Shown here piece after piece: positions 32,672 through 42,176 of a stretch of 64,000 bases of DNA. The stretch's first letter is position 1, and the number at the start of each line of letters is the position of its first letter. Under the pieces are notes generated by a model. That model was not told the origin of the DNA and searched no databases. It saw only the letters and a program-made list of their open reading frames with translations. The position numbers and the translations under genes are program-made. The stretch is from SAR202-VII-2 sp965263165 (GTDB taxonomy: Bacteria; Chloroflexota; Dehalococcoidia; Lucifugimonadales; SAR202-VII-2). The DNA lies in assembly GCA_965263165.1 (NCBI GenBank), contig OZ253584.1, positions 2,108,001 through 2,172,000 of the forward strand, written 5' to 3'.

Positions 32672-35317
32672 CTATTCCTCCTCATCAACGGCGTCTTCCT
32701 CATCGTCCTCTCCCGGTTCTTCCGTCGCCGCTTCGTCGCCGTCAACCTGGAGGTTCGCTGCTGCGACGTGGCCGTTGGTGGCCTCCACGCCTGGAGCGAT
32801 TTCCATCTCTATCTGGTTCTTGGCCTGAGCTGGCGGGGTGGGCTCGTTCGTCTGATCGTCTTCCTCCTCGACGGCGTCCCAGCAGTCCACAGACACTACG
32901 ACCGCGTTGTCGTCGAGGTCCATGACGCGTACGCCCTGTGTAAGCCTGCTCATGGAGCGGATGGTGTCGACGGGGGTGCGAATGATCTTGTTCTGGGAGG
33001 AGATGGCCAGAAGTTCCTCACATTGTCTGACGATGACGGCAGCCATAACATCGCCGGTCTTGTCGGTGATGCGTTGGGCCATGACACCCTGCGTACCCCT
33101 TCCATGTGAAGTGAAGGAGGACATGGGGGTGAACTTGCCGTAGCCCCGTTCGCTGACCACGAGGACCTTGCCGGTGGCTAAGGCCACGTCCATGGAAACG
33201 ACGACGTCGTTGGGCTGAACAAGTTTGATGCCGCGCACGCCGCCGGCTTGACGGGACCGTTGCCGCAGGGTGGCCACGGGGAACCGGACGGCCCGCCCCT
33301 TTTGCGTGACCATGAAGACCTCGTCGCTTTCGCCGGCTGGCCGCACGGCCACAACCTCGTCGCCCGGCTCCAGGTCCATGCATATGAGGCCGCTGGAGCG
33401 GATGGTCTGGAAGTAGGCGCTGGGCATCCGTTTGGCCTCGCCTTTCTTGGTGGCGATGACCAGAGAGCCGTCCCTCGCAACCTCCTTGACCGTCATGACA
33501 GCCTGCACCCGCTCATTGGCCTGCATCGAGGTAATGAGGTTGATGAGGGCCTTGCCCTTGGTCGTGCGGGCCTCCTCCTTGGGGATGTTGTAGCAGTTCA
33601 GGGAGTACACCCTCCCGCGGTTGGTGAAGAACAGCACCAGATCATGGGTATTGACGACGTGCAGGCGGTGGATGCGGTCGCCGTCTCTGGTCTGGAGGCC
33701 CACGACGCCCTTGCCGCCGCGGTGCTGCCGCTTGAAGGTGTCCATGGGCATGCGCTTGATGTAGCCTCGCTCGGTGAGGAAGACGACGACCCGTTCTTGC
33801 TTCACGAGCTGGGCCTCGCTGACTTCACCAGCCTCCTGGTCGTCGATTTCGGTGCGGCGGTCGTTGCCATGCGAGTCGACCAGCGTCTTGGTCTCGTCCT
33901 TGATCTTGGCCAGAACCTTGCCGGGGCTGGCAAGCAAGTCTTCCAGCTCTGCGATGGTGGTGCGGAGCTGTTGGTATTCATCCTCCAATCGCTGGCGCTC
34001 GAGGCTGGACAGACGCCTGAGCTGCATGTCCAGGATGGCTTGGGCCTGAGCGTAGGAGAGGTCGTACGTTTCAATCAGGGCATTGCGCGCCGTCTCCGTG
34101 TCGTCGGAGGCCCTGATGAGGGCGATGATGGCGTCCAAGTGCTCGATGGCCGTGCGCAGACCCTCGAGGAGGTGGGCCCTCTCCTGGGCTTTACGCAGGT
34201 CAAAGCGGGCCTTGCGCTCGGTGACCTCGCGGCGGAATGCTATGTAGTAGTTGAGAAGGTTCTTCAGGGTCACGACTCTGGGCGCGCCGTCCACGAGCGC
34301 CAGCATGTTGACGTGGAAGGCGGAGCGCATGGGCGTGTGGGCGTACAGGGACCTCAGAACGTATTCGGGGTCGGAGTCCCGAGAGAGCTCCACAACGACC
34401 CGGATGCCCTCGCGGCCGGACTCATCACGGACATCCATGATGCCGTCAACCCTGCGCTCCTTGGCTATGGTGGCGATCTTCTTGACGAGGGTTGCCTTAT
34501 TGAGCTGGAACGGGATCTCGGAGATGATGATCTGAGGCCTTCCGGCGCCCCTTCCCCGTCCTCCCTCCACCACCTCCGCTTTGGCCTCGATAACGACGCG
34601 CCCCTTGCCCGTGGTGTAGGCGTCCAGGATGCCCCGGCGCCCTTTGATGATGCCGCTGGTGGGGAAGTCGGGACCCTTGACGAACTCCATGAGGTCGAGG
34701 AGGGTGGCCTCCGGGTGGTCGATCAGGTGCATGATCGCGCCGCCGACCTCGCGGAGGTTGTGGGGCGGGATGTTGGTGGCCATGCCGACGGCGATTCCAG
34801 AGGCGCCGTTGACTAGGAGGTTGGGGAGCCGGGCGGGAAGAACCAGGGGCTCGTCCAAGGAGCCGTCGAAGTTGGCGGAGAAGTCGACAGTCTCTCGCTC
34901 GATGTCCACGAGCATTTCCTGGGCCACGGGCGACAGGCGGGCCTCGGTGTAGCGCATGGCTGCGGGCGGGTCGTCATCGACGGAGCCGAAGTTACCCTGG
35001 CCGTCGACGAGGGGGGCGCGCATGGAGAAGTCCTGGGCCATGCGCACGAGTGCGTCGTAGACAGGAGCGTCGCCGTGGGGGTGGTACTTGCCGAGCACCT
35101 CGCCGACGATCCGGGCGCTCTTCTTGTACGCTTGGTTGGGCGCTAGGCTGAGCTCGTGCATGGCGTAGAGGATGCGCCGGTGGACGGGCTTGAGGCCGTC
35201 CCTTACGTCTGGAAGGGCCCGGGCCACGATGACGCTCATGGCGTAATCGAGGTACGAGCTACGCATCTCCTCTTCGATGCGAAGGGAGAGCTCAGGCCGC
35301 TGCGATAAGGTCGTCAT
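32672..35317 (-). CDS. gyrA: DNA gyrase subunit A
   Basis: 881 residues. Winged-helix/tower domain with the catalytic Tyr123 in MRYTEARLSP, then the beta-pinwheel C-terminal domain with the gyrase-specific GyrA box QHRGGKG, and an acidic tail. It cuts and reseals DNA with GyrB to introduce negative supercoils. The quinolone-contact loop reads HPHGDAPVYD, so the residue equivalent to E. coli Ser83 is Ala84, while the Asp87 equivalent (Asp88) is kept. gyrB is not in the window. Confidence 0.97.
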   Translation of the reverse strand: MTTLSQRPELSLRIEEEMRSSYLDYAMSVIVARALPDVRDGLKPVHRRILYAMHELSLAPNQAYKKSARIVGEVLGKYHPHGDAPVYDALVRMAQDFSMRAPLVDGQGNFGSVDDDPPAAMRYTEARLSPVAQEMLVDIERETVDFSANFDGSLDEPLVLPARLPNLLVNGASGIAVGMATNIPPHNLREVGGAIMHLIDHPEATLLDLMEFVKGPDFPTSGIIKGRRGILDAYTTGKGRVVIEAKAEVVEGGRGRGAGRPQIIISEIPFQLNKATLVKKIATIAKERRVDGIMDVRDESGREGIRVVVELSRDSDPEYVLRSLYAHTPMRSAFHVNMLALVDGAPRVVTLKNLLNYYIAFRREVTERKARFDLRKAQERAHLLEGLRTAIEHLDAIIALIRASDDTETARNALIETYDLSYAQAQAILDMQLRRLSSLERQRLEDEYQQLRTTIAELEDLLASPGKVLAKIKDETKTLVDSHGNDRRTEIDDQEAGEVSEAQLVKQERVVVFLTERGYIKRMPMDTFKRQHRGGKGVVGLQTRDGDRIHRLHVVNTHDLVLFFTNRGRVYSLNCYNIPKEEARTTKGKALINLITSMQANERVQAVMTVKEVARDGSLVIATKKGEAKRMPSAYFQTIRSSGLICMDLEPGDEVVAVRPAGESDEVFMVTQKGRAVRFPVATLRQRSRQAGGVRGIKLVQPNDVVVSMDVALATGKVLVVSERGYGKFTPMSSFTSHGRGTQGVMAQRITDKTGDVMAAVIVRQCEELLAISSQNKIIRTPVDTIRSMSRLTQGVRVMDLDDNAVVVSVDCWDAVEEEDDQTNEPTPPAQAKNQIEMEIAPGVEATNGHVAAANLQVDGDEAATEEPGEDDEEDAVDEEE

Positions 35318-35383
35318 TCAACTCCCTCGCGGTCAGGTTTGATGCAAATCTCCGAGGAGGCCCGCGCGTGAGTGGCCTGCAAA

Positions 35384-35659
35384 CTACCCCGCCAGCTTTC
35401 GGCGAATGAACACGAAGACGGCGGAGATCACGAGACCTCCGGACACCGGCCAGGCAATGAAGAGCCAGGCCAGCGCCAAGGCGCGCGACAGCGCTTCGAT
35501 GAATGCGCTGTCGGTCCGGGAAGAGAACCCGGCCAGTAGAAAGGCAACTGCCCCAAGGCCGATGATGAGGGTGGCGGCGGCGCCAAGAAGCCACGCCTCG
35601 AGTCGTCCTCCGGGCTTTCGCAGTGTGCGGGGCCGGTTCTCGTAGGTTTCGGTGTTCAT
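35384..35659 (-). CDS. Small two-helix membrane protein
   Basis: 91 residues with two hydrophobic segments (WLLGAAATLIIGLGAVAFLL and LAWLFIAWPVSGGLVISAVF) and a basic C-terminus FIRRKLAG. No family recognised. Its ATG overlaps the stop of the preceding amidotransferase gene by four bases (ATGA), so it is co-translated with it; gyrA follows 66 bases later. Confidence 0.7.
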   Translation of the reverse strand: MNTETYENRPRTLRKPGGRLEAWLLGAAATLIIGLGAVAFLLAGFSSRTDSAFIEALSRALALAWLFIAWPVSGGLVISAVFVFIRRKLAG

Positions 35660-36393
35660 GCTGAGCCGTTGACACCCAGGGGAGGGAGTGAAGGTCTGCC
35701 GGCCCCATACCCTTCTGAGCGCTCAACAAAGGCGTCGAACAGGAGGCCGAAGCTGGGAGGGCATTCCTTCTCCAGCTCCGGATGCCACTGTACGCCGATG
35801 ACCCAGGTCTGGCCCGGTAACTCCAGACCCTCAATCAGCCCGTCATCCAATGCATAGGCCGTGGTGAGGAGCCTCGGGCTCTTGTGGGCGTCTCGCAGTC
35901 CCTGGTGGTGCAGACTGTTGACCTTGAAGAAGCCGCCTGCGCCGATGGTGGCTGCCAGCTTGCTGCCGGGGGACAGATAGATTGAATGTCGCGTGGATTT
36001 CCATTCTCCACCGTCGCTGAGGATGGGTTTGTGGTTAGGCAGGTCCTGGATGAGGCGGCCGCCAACAGCGACGTTGAGCAACTGCATGCCTCTGCAGATG
36101 CACAGGGTGGGCATATTGCGGTTGATGGCCTCTTCGATCAGGGCGATTTCCATGGCGTCGCGTTCAGGGAGGACCTGCAGGCCGGCATCGGGGTGGGGTT
36201 CTTCGCCGTAGAAGGCGGGGTCCACATCCTCACCTCCGGTGAGCATGAGGCCGTCTATTTCGTCCAGCACGGCCTGGGGGGAACCGGGGTGGCCTGGGAG
36301 GATAAGGCGTACGGTTGCGCCCCGCTTTTCCGCCGAGGCCGCGTAGGGGCGCGCTTCGCGTTCCGTGGATGCCGTGACGCCGACCAAGGGCAC
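35656..36393 (-). CDS. Class-I glutamine amidotransferase-like hydrolase (peptidase C26, PuuD-like)
   Basis: 245 residues. Nucleophile in LCICRGMQLLNVAVGG, His-x-Glu in VQWHPELEKE, and the family's LMLTGGEDVDPAFYGEE. Related enzymes hydrolyse gamma-glutamyl-GABA or other gamma-glutamyl amides. GTG start at 36393 with GGAGGAG nine bases upstream. First gene of a likely operon running to gyrA. Confidence 0.88.
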   Translation of the reverse strand: MPLVGVTASTEREARPYAASAEKRGATVRLILPGHPGSPQAVLDEIDGLMLTGGEDVDPAFYGEEPHPDAGLQVLPERDAMEIALIEEAINRNMPTLCICRGMQLLNVAVGGRLIQDLPNHKPILSDGGEWKSTRHSIYLSPGSKLAATIGAGGFFKVNSLHHQGLRDAHKSPRLLTTAYALDDGLIEGLELPGQTWVIGVQWHPELEKECPPSFGLLFDAFVERSEGYGAGRPSLPPLGVNGSA

Positions 36394-36421
36394 GGCTGAC
36401 TACTCCTCCGAGGGGTACTCT

Positions 36422-36430
36422 ATTCTACCA
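36422..36430 (-). promoter_or_regulatory. Extended -10 for the C26/gyrA operon
   Basis: Minus-strand TGGTAGAAT about 30-40 bases before the GTG start; no convincing -35. Confidence 0.45.
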
Positions 36431-36549
36431 TATTTGCCGCGTTCTTAGTTATTGTGCCCCATTGTTAGTTATGACGCCATGGATAGATGGCTGCCGGAAT
36501 CACCGCCCTGGGGATGAAAGAAGCGCCTCATTGGAGCCGGGGAGTGCTT

Positions 36550-36720
36550 GGCGCGTCCCGGCTCCAATGTGAGAAAACGGCCCCCCCAAGCAGGGTGCAG
36601 GGGGCACAGCCCCCGCCGGGGGTACAGCGAGTCCCCCTGTTCCTAAAAACGTTGGAGGGTGGAGCGGGCGGGATAGCGGCGCACGCCAAGCCAGACCCTT
36701 CGCTGATCGAGGGCGCAGGC
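36550..36720 (+). repeat. B module, copy 2
   Basis: GAGAAAAC, CAGGGTGCAGGGGGC, CGCCGGGGGTACAGCGAG, AAAAACGTTGGAGGG and GCGGGATAGCGGCGCACG in the same order as at 25206. It precedes A module copy 2. The 36431-36549 stretch shows nothing recognisable. Confidence 0.75.
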
Positions 36721-36787
36721 CAAGACAAAACCATCCGTCCCCATCGGCGGGCGGACGCCGGAGTCCGAGGCCCCCGCCAGCCCCCTA

Positions 36788-36816
36788 TTGCAAAATCCGA
36801 ACAATTGTGCTATAGT
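36788..36816 (+). promoter_or_regulatory. Promoter at the start of A module copy 2
   Basis: TTGCAA, 17-base spacer, TATAGT, TG-extended. The spacer differs from copy 1 at several bases while both hexamers are kept. Confidence 0.75.
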
Positions 36817-37170
36817 ATCCCCATGAAGTCGGCCACCGGCCCGCTTCTCTTTCTCGGAGCCTGCCGCATACATGAGCACTGGGGGCTAACCACAGAGAAT
36901 CCCCCTGTGGCAGGGGCGCTGAGGGAACAACCCAAGGGGCAAGACCCTCCGAGGAAGGCTGGGACCGGAGCGATTGCCGTTGTACGGCACAGGCTCTTTG
37001 GAGCGGGATGGCTCCAAAATGACTAATGACTCGTAACGGCTGGGCAACGGTCCGTAACGACTCCGTAATGACTCCGTAGCGACTCGTAATGGCTTTGTAA
37101 CGGCCTGTAATGCCTTTGTAATGGCTTCGTGCCTGCAAACCCCGAAATCCGGCTGAGTAACGTTACAAAG
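36788..37170 (+). repeat. Interspersed A module, copy 2
   Basis: Same order as copy 1, with GGAGCCTGCCGCATACAT, CCCCTGTGGCAGGGGCGCTG and the end CCCCGAAATCCGGCTGAG. Its internal repeat tract (about 37015-37130) is the clearest: CGTAACGACTC, CGTAATGACTC, CGTAGCGACTC, GTAATGGCTTT and similar units. An in-frame 67-codon reading from the ATG at 36824 is not preserved in other copies. No inverted termini found for this copy. Confidence 0.8.
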
Positions 37171-37442
37171 CCCCGTTCGCCGCCCAGAATTCTGACTGTT
37201 CTCGCCTCGAGGTGTTATGGATTACCGCTTGCGCTCTCTCCGCCGGTATTGCTCCTGGCGCGCCCGCTGGCGCTCGCCTGCTCTGCGGCTGGACGCCCCA
37301 GCTCGCGTGACGGCTGGGGGCCAACGCCGCCAACCTTTGGGCCTGGACCAGAAATTTCGGGCGCGACAATGGCAGTCTGGGCATTCTGCGGTAGGATATG
37401 ATGGCGCGGGCTGTTAGTCCTTGGACTTGGAGAGGGAGACGC

Positions 37443-38462
37443 ATGAAGCTGGACGTCAAGGCGTGGGTCGATTCCCCTGGCGAGACGCTGAGCGCGGCCA
37501 AGGCTGCCGAGGCTATGGGATTCGATACTTTTTGGGCCAGCGAGACCACCCATGACCCCTTCCTCTTGGCCGGCCTTGCGGGCGCTGGGACCGAGAGGCT
37601 CGGGGTGGGGACGGCGATCGCTCTCGCCTTCCCCCGAAGCCCCATGCTGACTGCCAACAGCGCCTGGGACCTGCAGCGGCTGACCAACGGGCGTTTCATC
37701 CTGGGGCTGGGGCCGCAGGTGCGAGCGCACATTGAACGACGGTTCAGCGCATCATGGACGCCGCCGGCGCCCCGCATGAGAGACTACATTGGCGCTGTAA
37801 GGGCGGTCTGGGCATGCTGGCAGGATGGCGAGCGGCTCGATTACGAGAGCGGGAACTACCGTCTGAGCCTGATGACGCCCTGGTTCTCGCCGGGATCCAT
37901 CGACAACCCGCGTATTCCCGTGTACCTGGCGGCGGTGAACAGGGATATGCTGCGGGTGGCGGGTAGCGTTGCCGATGGGGTGCACGTTCACCCGATGAAC
38001 ACAGCGCGCTACATCCGTGAATTCGTCGTTCCCAATGTGGAGGAAGGCGCTCGCCGGGCGGGGCGGAACCCTGGCGGCGTTGAATTGGCCACCATGCCCT
38101 TCGTGATCACGGGCCGCAACGCTGAGGAAATGGCGGAAAGCCGTCGCAGGGTGCGACGGCAAATAGCCTTTTATGCTTCAACGCCAACCTACCGCCCGGC
38201 TGTGCTCGAACCCGACGGCTGGGGGGAAGTGGGGCAGCAACTGAGCCGGCTCGCCCGCGAGCAGCGTTGGCGGGAGATGGAGGAGTTGGTGCCCGCGGAA
38301 ATGGAGCAGGCCATCGCGGTGACGGGCGCCTGGGACGAGGTTGGGCCGATGATCAAGGAGAGGTATGGCGGCCTGCTCGGTAGGGTTGCCCTTTACATAG
38401 ACTTCAGGCCGGGGGTGCAGGACGACTTCTGGCGCACGCTCATCCGCAGCTTCTATGGCTGA
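37443..38462 (+). CDS. LLM-class (F420- or FMN-dependent) oxidoreductase
   Basis: 339-residue luciferase-like TIM barrel: MKLDVKAWVDSPGETLSAAK, GFDTFWASETTHDPFLL, ERLGVGTAIALAFPRSPM, TNGRFILGLGPQVRAH, and SWTPPAPRMRDYI, which is typical of the F420-dependent MSMEG_2256-like group. Hydride transfer to or from a small organic substrate is expected; the cofactor cannot be fixed from sequence alone. ATG at 37443 has GAGAGGGAG upstream; an in-frame ATG at 37398 does not. Confidence 0.88.
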   Translation: MKLDVKAWVDSPGETLSAAKAAEAMGFDTFWASETTHDPFLLAGLAGAGTERLGVGTAIALAFPRSPMLTANSAWDLQRLTNGRFILGLGPQVRAHIERRFSASWTPPAPRMRDYIGAVRAVWACWQDGERLDYESGNYRLSLMTPWFSPGSIDNPRIPVYLAAVNRDMLRVAGSVADGVHVHPMNTARYIREFVVPNVEEGARRAGRNPGGVELATMPFVITGRNAEEMAESRRRVRRQIAFYASTPTYRPAVLEPDGWGEVGQQLSRLAREQRWREMEELVPAEMEQAIAVTGAWDEVGPMIKERYGGLLGRVALYIDFRPGVQDDFWRTLIRSFYG

Positions 38463-38524
38463 CGAGCGCCAGCCTTGCAGAAGGCCCGCAGACCGCCGGG
38501 CGAACGGTTCCTGAGGATCCCAAC

Positions 38525-39505
38525 GTGACCCGCGGATTTCCTGGCATCAACTGGCGCAGGCATGTGCTGCTGCCCAGTCTCGTGGGCAGCGCTATCTTTG
38601 CTGTCCTGGTCATAATCGCGGGGGCCGGGAGCTTCGCCGAGCACGTCGCCGACTTTCCGCTGGCGCTGGTCCCGCTCCTCCTGGCGCTTTCGCTTGGAAA
38701 CTATGGCCTGCGCGCCATGCGGTGGGTCCTGTACCTGCGCGTTCTGGACCGGAGCGTGGGCGCGCCGGTGCTGGTGCGGGTATTCGTGGCAGGGCTGTCC
38801 ATGTCGGCCAGTCCGGGAAAGGTCGGAGAGTTCCTCAAGGCGGTCTGGCTGAACGGGCTCTCTTCCACGCCTGTTTCCAAGACGGCTGCCGCCGTTCTGT
38901 GGGAGCGGGTCCTGGACCTAGCGTCCGTGGCGCTACTGGCGCTGGGCGCCGTCACGATGGCGGCATGGGCGGCGCCGCTTGTTGGCGGCCTTGGAGGGGT
39001 GGCGGTGGTGGGCTTGGCTGTCGCCTTTGCGGCGCCGCCCTCCCGAAGACGGCTCCTGGCGTTGCTGAGACATCCCCGCCTGTCCCGCGTGGCCGCCGCC
39101 TACGAGGCGCTGCGGATACTGGCTGGGCCGAGGACCCTTGCAGTGGCGATTCCCCTGAGCGTCCTTGCCTGGTCGCTGGAGGGCCTTTCCCTGTGGATCA
39201 TCCTGGACGCGCTGGGCGTGGAGTTGCCCATTCACCAGGCGGTGGCGCTCTACGCTCTGGCAACGTTGGCTGGCGGGCTGAGCCTGCTGCCGGGTGGCCT
39301 GGGCTCGACAGAGGCAGTGATGGTTGGCCTGCTTATAGCGGCCTCGGCGTCCGGGGCCACGGCGACGACGGCGACGGTGCTGGTGCGCGCCGCCACGCTC
39401 TGGTTCGCCATTGTGATAGGGCTTGCGGTGTTGCCGTTGGTCTTTCGGGAACTCCGAGCGGCCCAGCGCAGGCGGTCAGAAGAGGGGTTGGCCAAGGACG
39501 GCTGA
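38525..39505 (+). CDS. Flippase-like integral membrane protein (LPG synthase TM / UPF0104 family)
   Basis: 326 residues, about eight transmembrane helices. Family motifs are the NYGLRAMRWVLYLRVL segment after helix 2, GLSMSASPGKVGEFLKAVWL and the late GGLSLLPGGLGSTEAVMVGLL. The soluble lysyltransferase domain of MprF is absent, so it is a lipid/glycolipid flippase-like protein only. GTG start with TGAGGA upstream. The neighbouring genes give no specific role. Confidence 0.83.
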   Translation: MTRGFPGINWRRHVLLPSLVGSAIFAVLVIIAGAGSFAEHVADFPLALVPLLLALSLGNYGLRAMRWVLYLRVLDRSVGAPVLVRVFVAGLSMSASPGKVGEFLKAVWLNGLSSTPVSKTAAAVLWERVLDLASVALLALGAVTMAAWAAPLVGGLGGVAVVGLAVAFAAPPSRRRLLALLRHPRLSRVAAAYEALRILAGPRTLAVAIPLSVLAWSLEGLSLWIILDALGVELPIHQAVALYALATLAGGLSLLPGGLGSTEAVMVGLLIAASASGATATTATVLVRAATLWFAIVIGLAVLPLVFRELRAAQRRRSEEGLAKDG

Positions 39506-39593
39506 ACGGCAGGGGGCCGGAAAGGCTCTGACGGAGCGTGTGTGCGCTGCGGTCTGCTCCGGAGGCCCTGGGAGAGTTCGGTAGGATTGCGAG

Positions 39594-40787
39594 TTAGCCG
39601 GCCAGGACCGTCTGAGCTGCCTCCAGGCTTCTGCCCCTTGCTACCTCGTAGCCCTCGGCCGAAAGCGATTGTTCCAGCGCCGATAGTGCGCGCAGGACGT
39701 TGCCGGGGTTGGCGTTGTGCCCCATGAGGCCGATCCGCCAGGCCTTCTCTCTGAACACACCCAATCCCCCGCCGATTTCGATGGCGTGTTCCCGGAGCAT
39801 CCGCCCGCGAACGGCGGCGTCCCCGATGCCCTCCGGAATGCTGACCGTGGTCAGAGGCGGCGCCCAATTGCTCTTGACGACGGGCGCCAGCCCAATGGCC
39901 TCCAAGCCCGCCCGGAGAGCGGATGCAGCGCGGCGGTGGCGTTCGTAGCGAGCGTCCAAGCCCTCCTGGAGGATGAGGTCCAGGGCCTGCCATAGGGCGT
40001 ATATCATCGTAATGGGGGCGGTGTGGTGGTAAATCCGGCCGCCTCCCTCAGTCCAATACTGGTCCAGAATAGAAAGGTCGAGGTAGAAGCTCGACACCTT
40101 AGATTGCCGGTTGCGAAGCCGGTCCATGGCCCGCTCGCTGAGGGCAAGGGGGGCCAGGCCAGAGGGAGCGCCCAGGCACTTCTGGGTGCCGCTGTAGACG
40201 ACGTCCAACTCCCAGGCGTCCATGTCTAAGTTGCAGCCGCCAAGGGACGTCACTGCATCAACCAACAAAAGGGCGTCCCTTTCGTGGGCGATGGCGGCCA
40301 TGTCCTCAATGGGGGAAAGCACGCCGGTGGAGGTTTCGGCGTGGACCACACCGACCATCTTGACGTTGTCCTGCCGGCGGACTGCGTCGCGGAGCGGCTG
40401 AGGGTCGATTACGGCGCCCCATTCATATTCGACGCGTTCGACTCGCGCCCCGATTCGGGAGGCAATGTTTTCCAGCCTGCCGCCGAAGAAGCCATTGACG
40501 GCGACGACGATGGTGTCGCCGGGCTCCAAGAGGTTGACGAGGGCCGCTTCCATGCCGGCGGTGCCGGTGCCGGACACCGGGAGGGTGAAACCGTGCTGCG
40601 TTTTGAACACCAGACGGAGCATCCGCTGCACATCGTCCATGATGGCGACGAAATCGGGGTCGAGGTGGCCAAGCATGGGGGCCACCATGGCCTGGGCTAC
40701 CTTGGGGTGAATGTTGCTGGGACCCGGCCCCAGCAGCAGGCGCTCGGGTGGGTTGAAGACGTTGGATGATTGGTGCTGGTCTGGCAT
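39594..40787 (-). CDS. PLP-dependent aminotransferase, alanine-glyoxylate/serine-pyruvate type
   Basis: 397 residues, class-V aminotransferase. LLLGPGPSNIHPKV at the N-terminus, GTGTAGMEAAL phosphate site, LLVDAVTSLGG with the PLP Asp, and the Schiff-base Lys in YSGTQKCLGAPSGLAPLAL. Likely converts glyoxylate plus an amino acid to glycine, which would fit glycolate oxidation by the oxidase at 31538. AAAGGGAG precedes the ATG. Confidence 0.9.
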   Translation of the reverse strand: MPDQHQSSNVFNPPERLLLGPGPSNIHPKVAQAMVAPMLGHLDPDFVAIMDDVQRMLRLVFKTQHGFTLPVSGTGTAGMEAALVNLLEPGDTIVVAVNGFFGGRLENIASRIGARVERVEYEWGAVIDPQPLRDAVRRQDNVKMVGVVHAETSTGVLSPIEDMAAIAHERDALLLVDAVTSLGGCNLDMDAWELDVVYSGTQKCLGAPSGLAPLALSERAMDRLRNRQSKVSSFYLDLSILDQYWTEGGGRIYHHTAPITMIYALWQALDLILQEGLDARYERHRRAASALRAGLEAIGLAPVVKSNWAPPLTTVSIPEGIGDAAVRGRMLREHAIEIGGGLGVFREKAWRIGLMGHNANPGNVLRALSALEQSLSAEGYEVARGRSLEAAQTVLAG

Positions 40788-40978
40788 CGGCTCCCTTTGT
40801 GACGCAGGGTGCGAAGTCGCCTCCGCAATTTAGCAACCCATCCGAATCTCGTCAAGTTGGGCGATTGCCTGGCGCTTTTCGCGGCGCATTTCGTTGGACG
40901 TATTCTGTAGGCTGATGGGCCGGCTCAGCGCTGACGGAAGGGGGAATCGGCGGGCGCCCCGGCCCACTGCCCTACCGA

Positions 40979-41014
40979 AACAGCGAGGCCCTCCGTCGAA
41001 GGGGCTTCGCTGTT
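40979..41014 (-). terminator. Terminator after transaldolase
   Basis: AACAGCGARGCCC-type stem of about 13 pairs with G-U pairs, 18 bases after the stop; TTCGG follows on the minus strand. 40788-40978 shows nothing else recognisable. Confidence 0.55.
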
Positions 41015-41031
41015 GGGAGACCGGCGGCGAG

Positions 41032-42156
41032 CTACGCAAGCGCCTCGGTCAAGAGCTGCCGGCGCTTGCCGTTGAGGTTGGCGAGTAGTCTGTCAAAGGA
41101 ATCAGCGAACGCCTTGACGCCGTTGGCCAACAGCGCATCTGTCACGTCCGACATGTCGATGCCCAGCCCGGCCAGCGCTCGCATTGTCTCCTCGGCGTCT
41201 GCAACGTCCCGCTCCAACGCGAGGTCCGCGGCGCCGTGGTCGAGGAAGGCGTCGAGGGTTGCCGGAGGCATGGTGTTGACGGTGTGAGCGCCAATCAGCG
41301 GCTCGACGTAGAGCAGGTCGCTGTAGTTGGGGTTCTTGGTGCTCGTGCTTGCCCAGAGGGGCCGCTGCACCCGTGCGCCCCTGGCTTCCAGACTGCTGAA
41401 GCGGCTGCCGCCAAAGGTCTCCCTGAAGGCCTGGTATGCCAGTTTGGCATTGGCGACCGCGGCCTTTCCAAGCAGCGCTCCGCCCTCTTCACGGCCATCC
41501 TCGATGGCTTTGTTTACGAGGCCGTCAACGAGCGTGTCCACCCGGCTGACGAAGAAGGAGGCCACCGAACCTGGCCGGGAGACATCGCCACCCTGGGCGG
41601 CGAGGGTTTCCAATCCTGCGATGTAGGCATCCATCACGCGCCGGTAGGCATCCACCGAGAAGATAAGAGTAACGTTGACGTTGAGCCCTTCGCTGATGAG
41701 CTGCTGGATGGCTGGGATGCCCTCTGGAGTGCCGGGAATCTTGATCATGACGTTGGGACGTCCGACTGCCCTGAACAGGCGCCGGGCCTCGGCGAGGCTT
41801 CCGGCGGTGTTGTGGGCGAGGAGGGGGCTGACCTCCAATGAAACGAACCCGTCGGCGCCGTTCAGCCGGTCGTACACCGGACGGAGGATGTCCGCGGCGG
41901 CGCGAATGTCATCTATGGCTACACTTTCGTAGATCGTCGTGACGTCGTCGGTGGACCGGGCCAGAGCCAGGATTTCAGCGTCGTAGGCGGCGCTGTCGGC
42001 AAAAGCCTTTTCGAAGATGGAGGGGTTGGAAGTGACACCGCCCAAGCCGACATCAACGAGGCGGCCGAGTTCACCGGAGGCGAGCAGATCCCGGCTGATG
42101 TAGTCCAGCCACACCGACTGTCCGAGGCTCCGAAGCTGCTGAAGCTGATTCGACAT
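41032..42156 (-). CDS. tal: Transaldolase
   Basis: About 374 residues, the long bacterial type. GGVTSNPSIFEKAF, SLEVSPLLAHNT, the Schiff-base Lys in NVMIKIPGTPEG, NVTLIFSVDAYR and LWASTSTKNPNYSDLLYVE are all present. It transfers dihydroxyacetone units in the non-oxidative pentose phosphate pathway. ATG at 42156 with AAGGGAG; an alternative ATG at 42180 overlaps the rpiB stop (ATGA) and would add eight residues. Confidence 0.93.
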   Translation of the reverse strand: MSNQLQQLRSLGQSVWLDYISRDLLASGELGRLVDVGLGGVTSNPSIFEKAFADSAAYDAEILALARSTDDVTTIYESVAIDDIRAAADILRPVYDRLNGADGFVSLEVSPLLAHNTAGSLAEARRLFRAVGRPNVMIKIPGTPEGIPAIQQLISEGLNVNVTLIFSVDAYRRVMDAYIAGLETLAAQGGDVSRPGSVASFFVSRVDTLVDGLVNKAIEDGREEGGALLGKAAVANAKLAYQAFRETFGGSRFSSLEARGARVQRPLWASTSTKNPNYSDLLYVEPLIGAHTVNTMPPATLDAFLDHGAADLALERDVADAEETMRALAGLGIDMSDVTDALLANGVKAFADSFDRLLANLNGKRRQLLTEALA

Positions 42157-42176
42157 GGGCGTCTCCCTTGTGCTCG

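Noticed and set aside
36824..37026. 67-codon frame starting just after the promoter of A module copy 2
   Set aside because: The same position gives a 17-codon frame in copy 3, no ATG in copy 1 and an unrelated translation in copies 4 and 5, so protein coding is not conserved.
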